6,324 nt of DNA from Solobacterium sp. UBA1789 (GTDB taxonomy: Bacteria; Bacillota_I; Bacilli_A; Erysipelotrichales; Erysipelotrichaceae), in contig DCGB01000127.1 in assembly GCA_002314515.1 (NCBI GenBank), forward strand, positions 1-6,324. The letters run 5' to 3'. Positions 5,890-6,324 of this stretch are shown here, piece by piece. The position numbers and the translations under genes were made by a program. Each line of letters begins with the position of its first letter. The stretch's first letter is position 1. The notes beneath the pieces were generated by a model. It ran no database searches, was not told the DNA's origin, and saw nothing but the letters and a program-made list of their open reading frames with translations.

Positions 5890-6324
5890 ATGGGTAAAAG
5901 AGGCATCTTGATTAAAATGGCAAGACATCCGGCAATGTATATTCTGGCTAAGGAGAATAATGTTGATTATCTAATGTTTGACTTGGAACATACCGAATAT
6001 GATTTGACACAGATTCATGATCTGGCTTTATTTGGCAATAGTATTGGTGTAGAAACCTATTGCCGTGTGCCTGAAACCGGCCGTCATTTCATTTCACGTT
6101 TTTTAGATTGTGGTGTTCGTGGTATCATGCTTCCATCAGTTGAAGATGTTGAAACTGTTAAAGAAATGGTTCGCTATGGTAAATATGCGCCAATCGGTCA
6201 AAGAGGCTTTTCAACAGGTGCTCATAATTTCTATGTTTCGGTAAATGGTCACCATAGAGAAATTATGGATACAGCCAATAAGCAGAATAAACTGATTGTC
6301 CAGATTGAAACCAGAAAGGGTGTT
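5890..6324 (+). CDS. HpcH/HpaI-type class II aldolase (3' partial)
   Basis: The first 145 residues of a metal-dependent pyruvate aldolase; such enzymes cleave 4-hydroxy-2-oxo acids to pyruvate (or oxaloacetate-like products) plus an aldehyde. Family landmarks are in order: YLMFDLEHTEYDL (27-39) with the catalytic-base histidine at His34; YCRVPE (57-62) with the substrate-binding arginine at Arg59; LDCGVRGIMLPSVED (72-86) for the 'lD.Ga.gi.vP.v' segment; YAPIGQRGFSTG (99-110); and VQIET (137-141) with the metal-ligand glutamate at Glu140. The second metal-ligand aspartate lies past the window end. The N-terminus is short compared with many members, but GGAGG (5876-5880) nine bases before the ATG supports this start. 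It follows the DUF3196-like gene by one base. Nearby dehydrogenases suggest sugar-acid breakdown; the substrate is unknown, and a citrate-lyase-beta-like activity cannot be fully excluded. Confidence 0.87.
   Translation, partial: MGKRGILIKMARHPAMYILAKENNVDYLMFDLEHTEYDLTQIHDLALFGNSIGVETYCRVPETGRHFISRFLDCGVRGIMLPSVEDVETVKEMVRYGKYAPIGQRGFSTGAHNFYVSVNGHHREIMDTANKQNKLIVQIETRKGV

Overview
The window is AT-rich bacterial DNA that looks like a low-GC Firmicute, most likely from the Erysipelotrichia. Three things point there: the order methyltransferase, dnaD, nth (dnaD-nth is a Firmicutes arrangement); a DUF1846 (UPF0371) protein; and a protein resembling DUF3196, a family I associate with Erysipelotrichia and Mollicutes. 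TGG is used for tryptophan and no gene needs TGA read as a sense codon, so the standard bacterial code fits. The taxonomic placement is inference.

Left part (1-1275, + strand): three overlapping genes, namely the 3' end of a probable SAM-dependent methyltransferase, a short DnaD primosome protein, and endonuclease III (nth). They form a replication/repair operon with 8-bp and 11-bp overlaps. The nth gene meets a DUF1846 gene (2731-1247, - strand) tail to tail with a 29-bp overlap. A possible intrinsic terminator for nth lies inside the DUF1846 coding sequence.

Middle (2732-5235): a 98-bp divergent intergenic region, the longest non-coding stretch here, separates DUF1846 from two tandem paralogues of the mannitol dehydrogenase (polyol-specific long-chain dehydrogenase) superfamily. 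They are about 60% identical by eye, each has a strong Shine-Dalgarno, and a near-perfect terminator whose stem starts inside the last stop codon closes the pair. Both keep the Rossmann GxGxxG and the catalytic K-x4-N-x2-H pattern. Both have Asn followed by Ser/Gly-Lys where NAD-dependent relatives have an acidic residue.

Right part (5250-6324): a DUF3196-like helical protein without a visible Shine-Dalgarno, then one base later a HpcH/HpaI-type aldolase cut by the window edge. Two polyol/sugar-acid dehydrogenases next to a pyruvate-type aldolase suggest sugar or sugar-acid catabolism, but no transporter or kinase is in view and the substrate cannot be read from the sequence. Nothing resembling a mobile element, CRISPR array, tRNA or rRNA was seen. 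The most notable item is the uncharacterised dehydrogenase pair.
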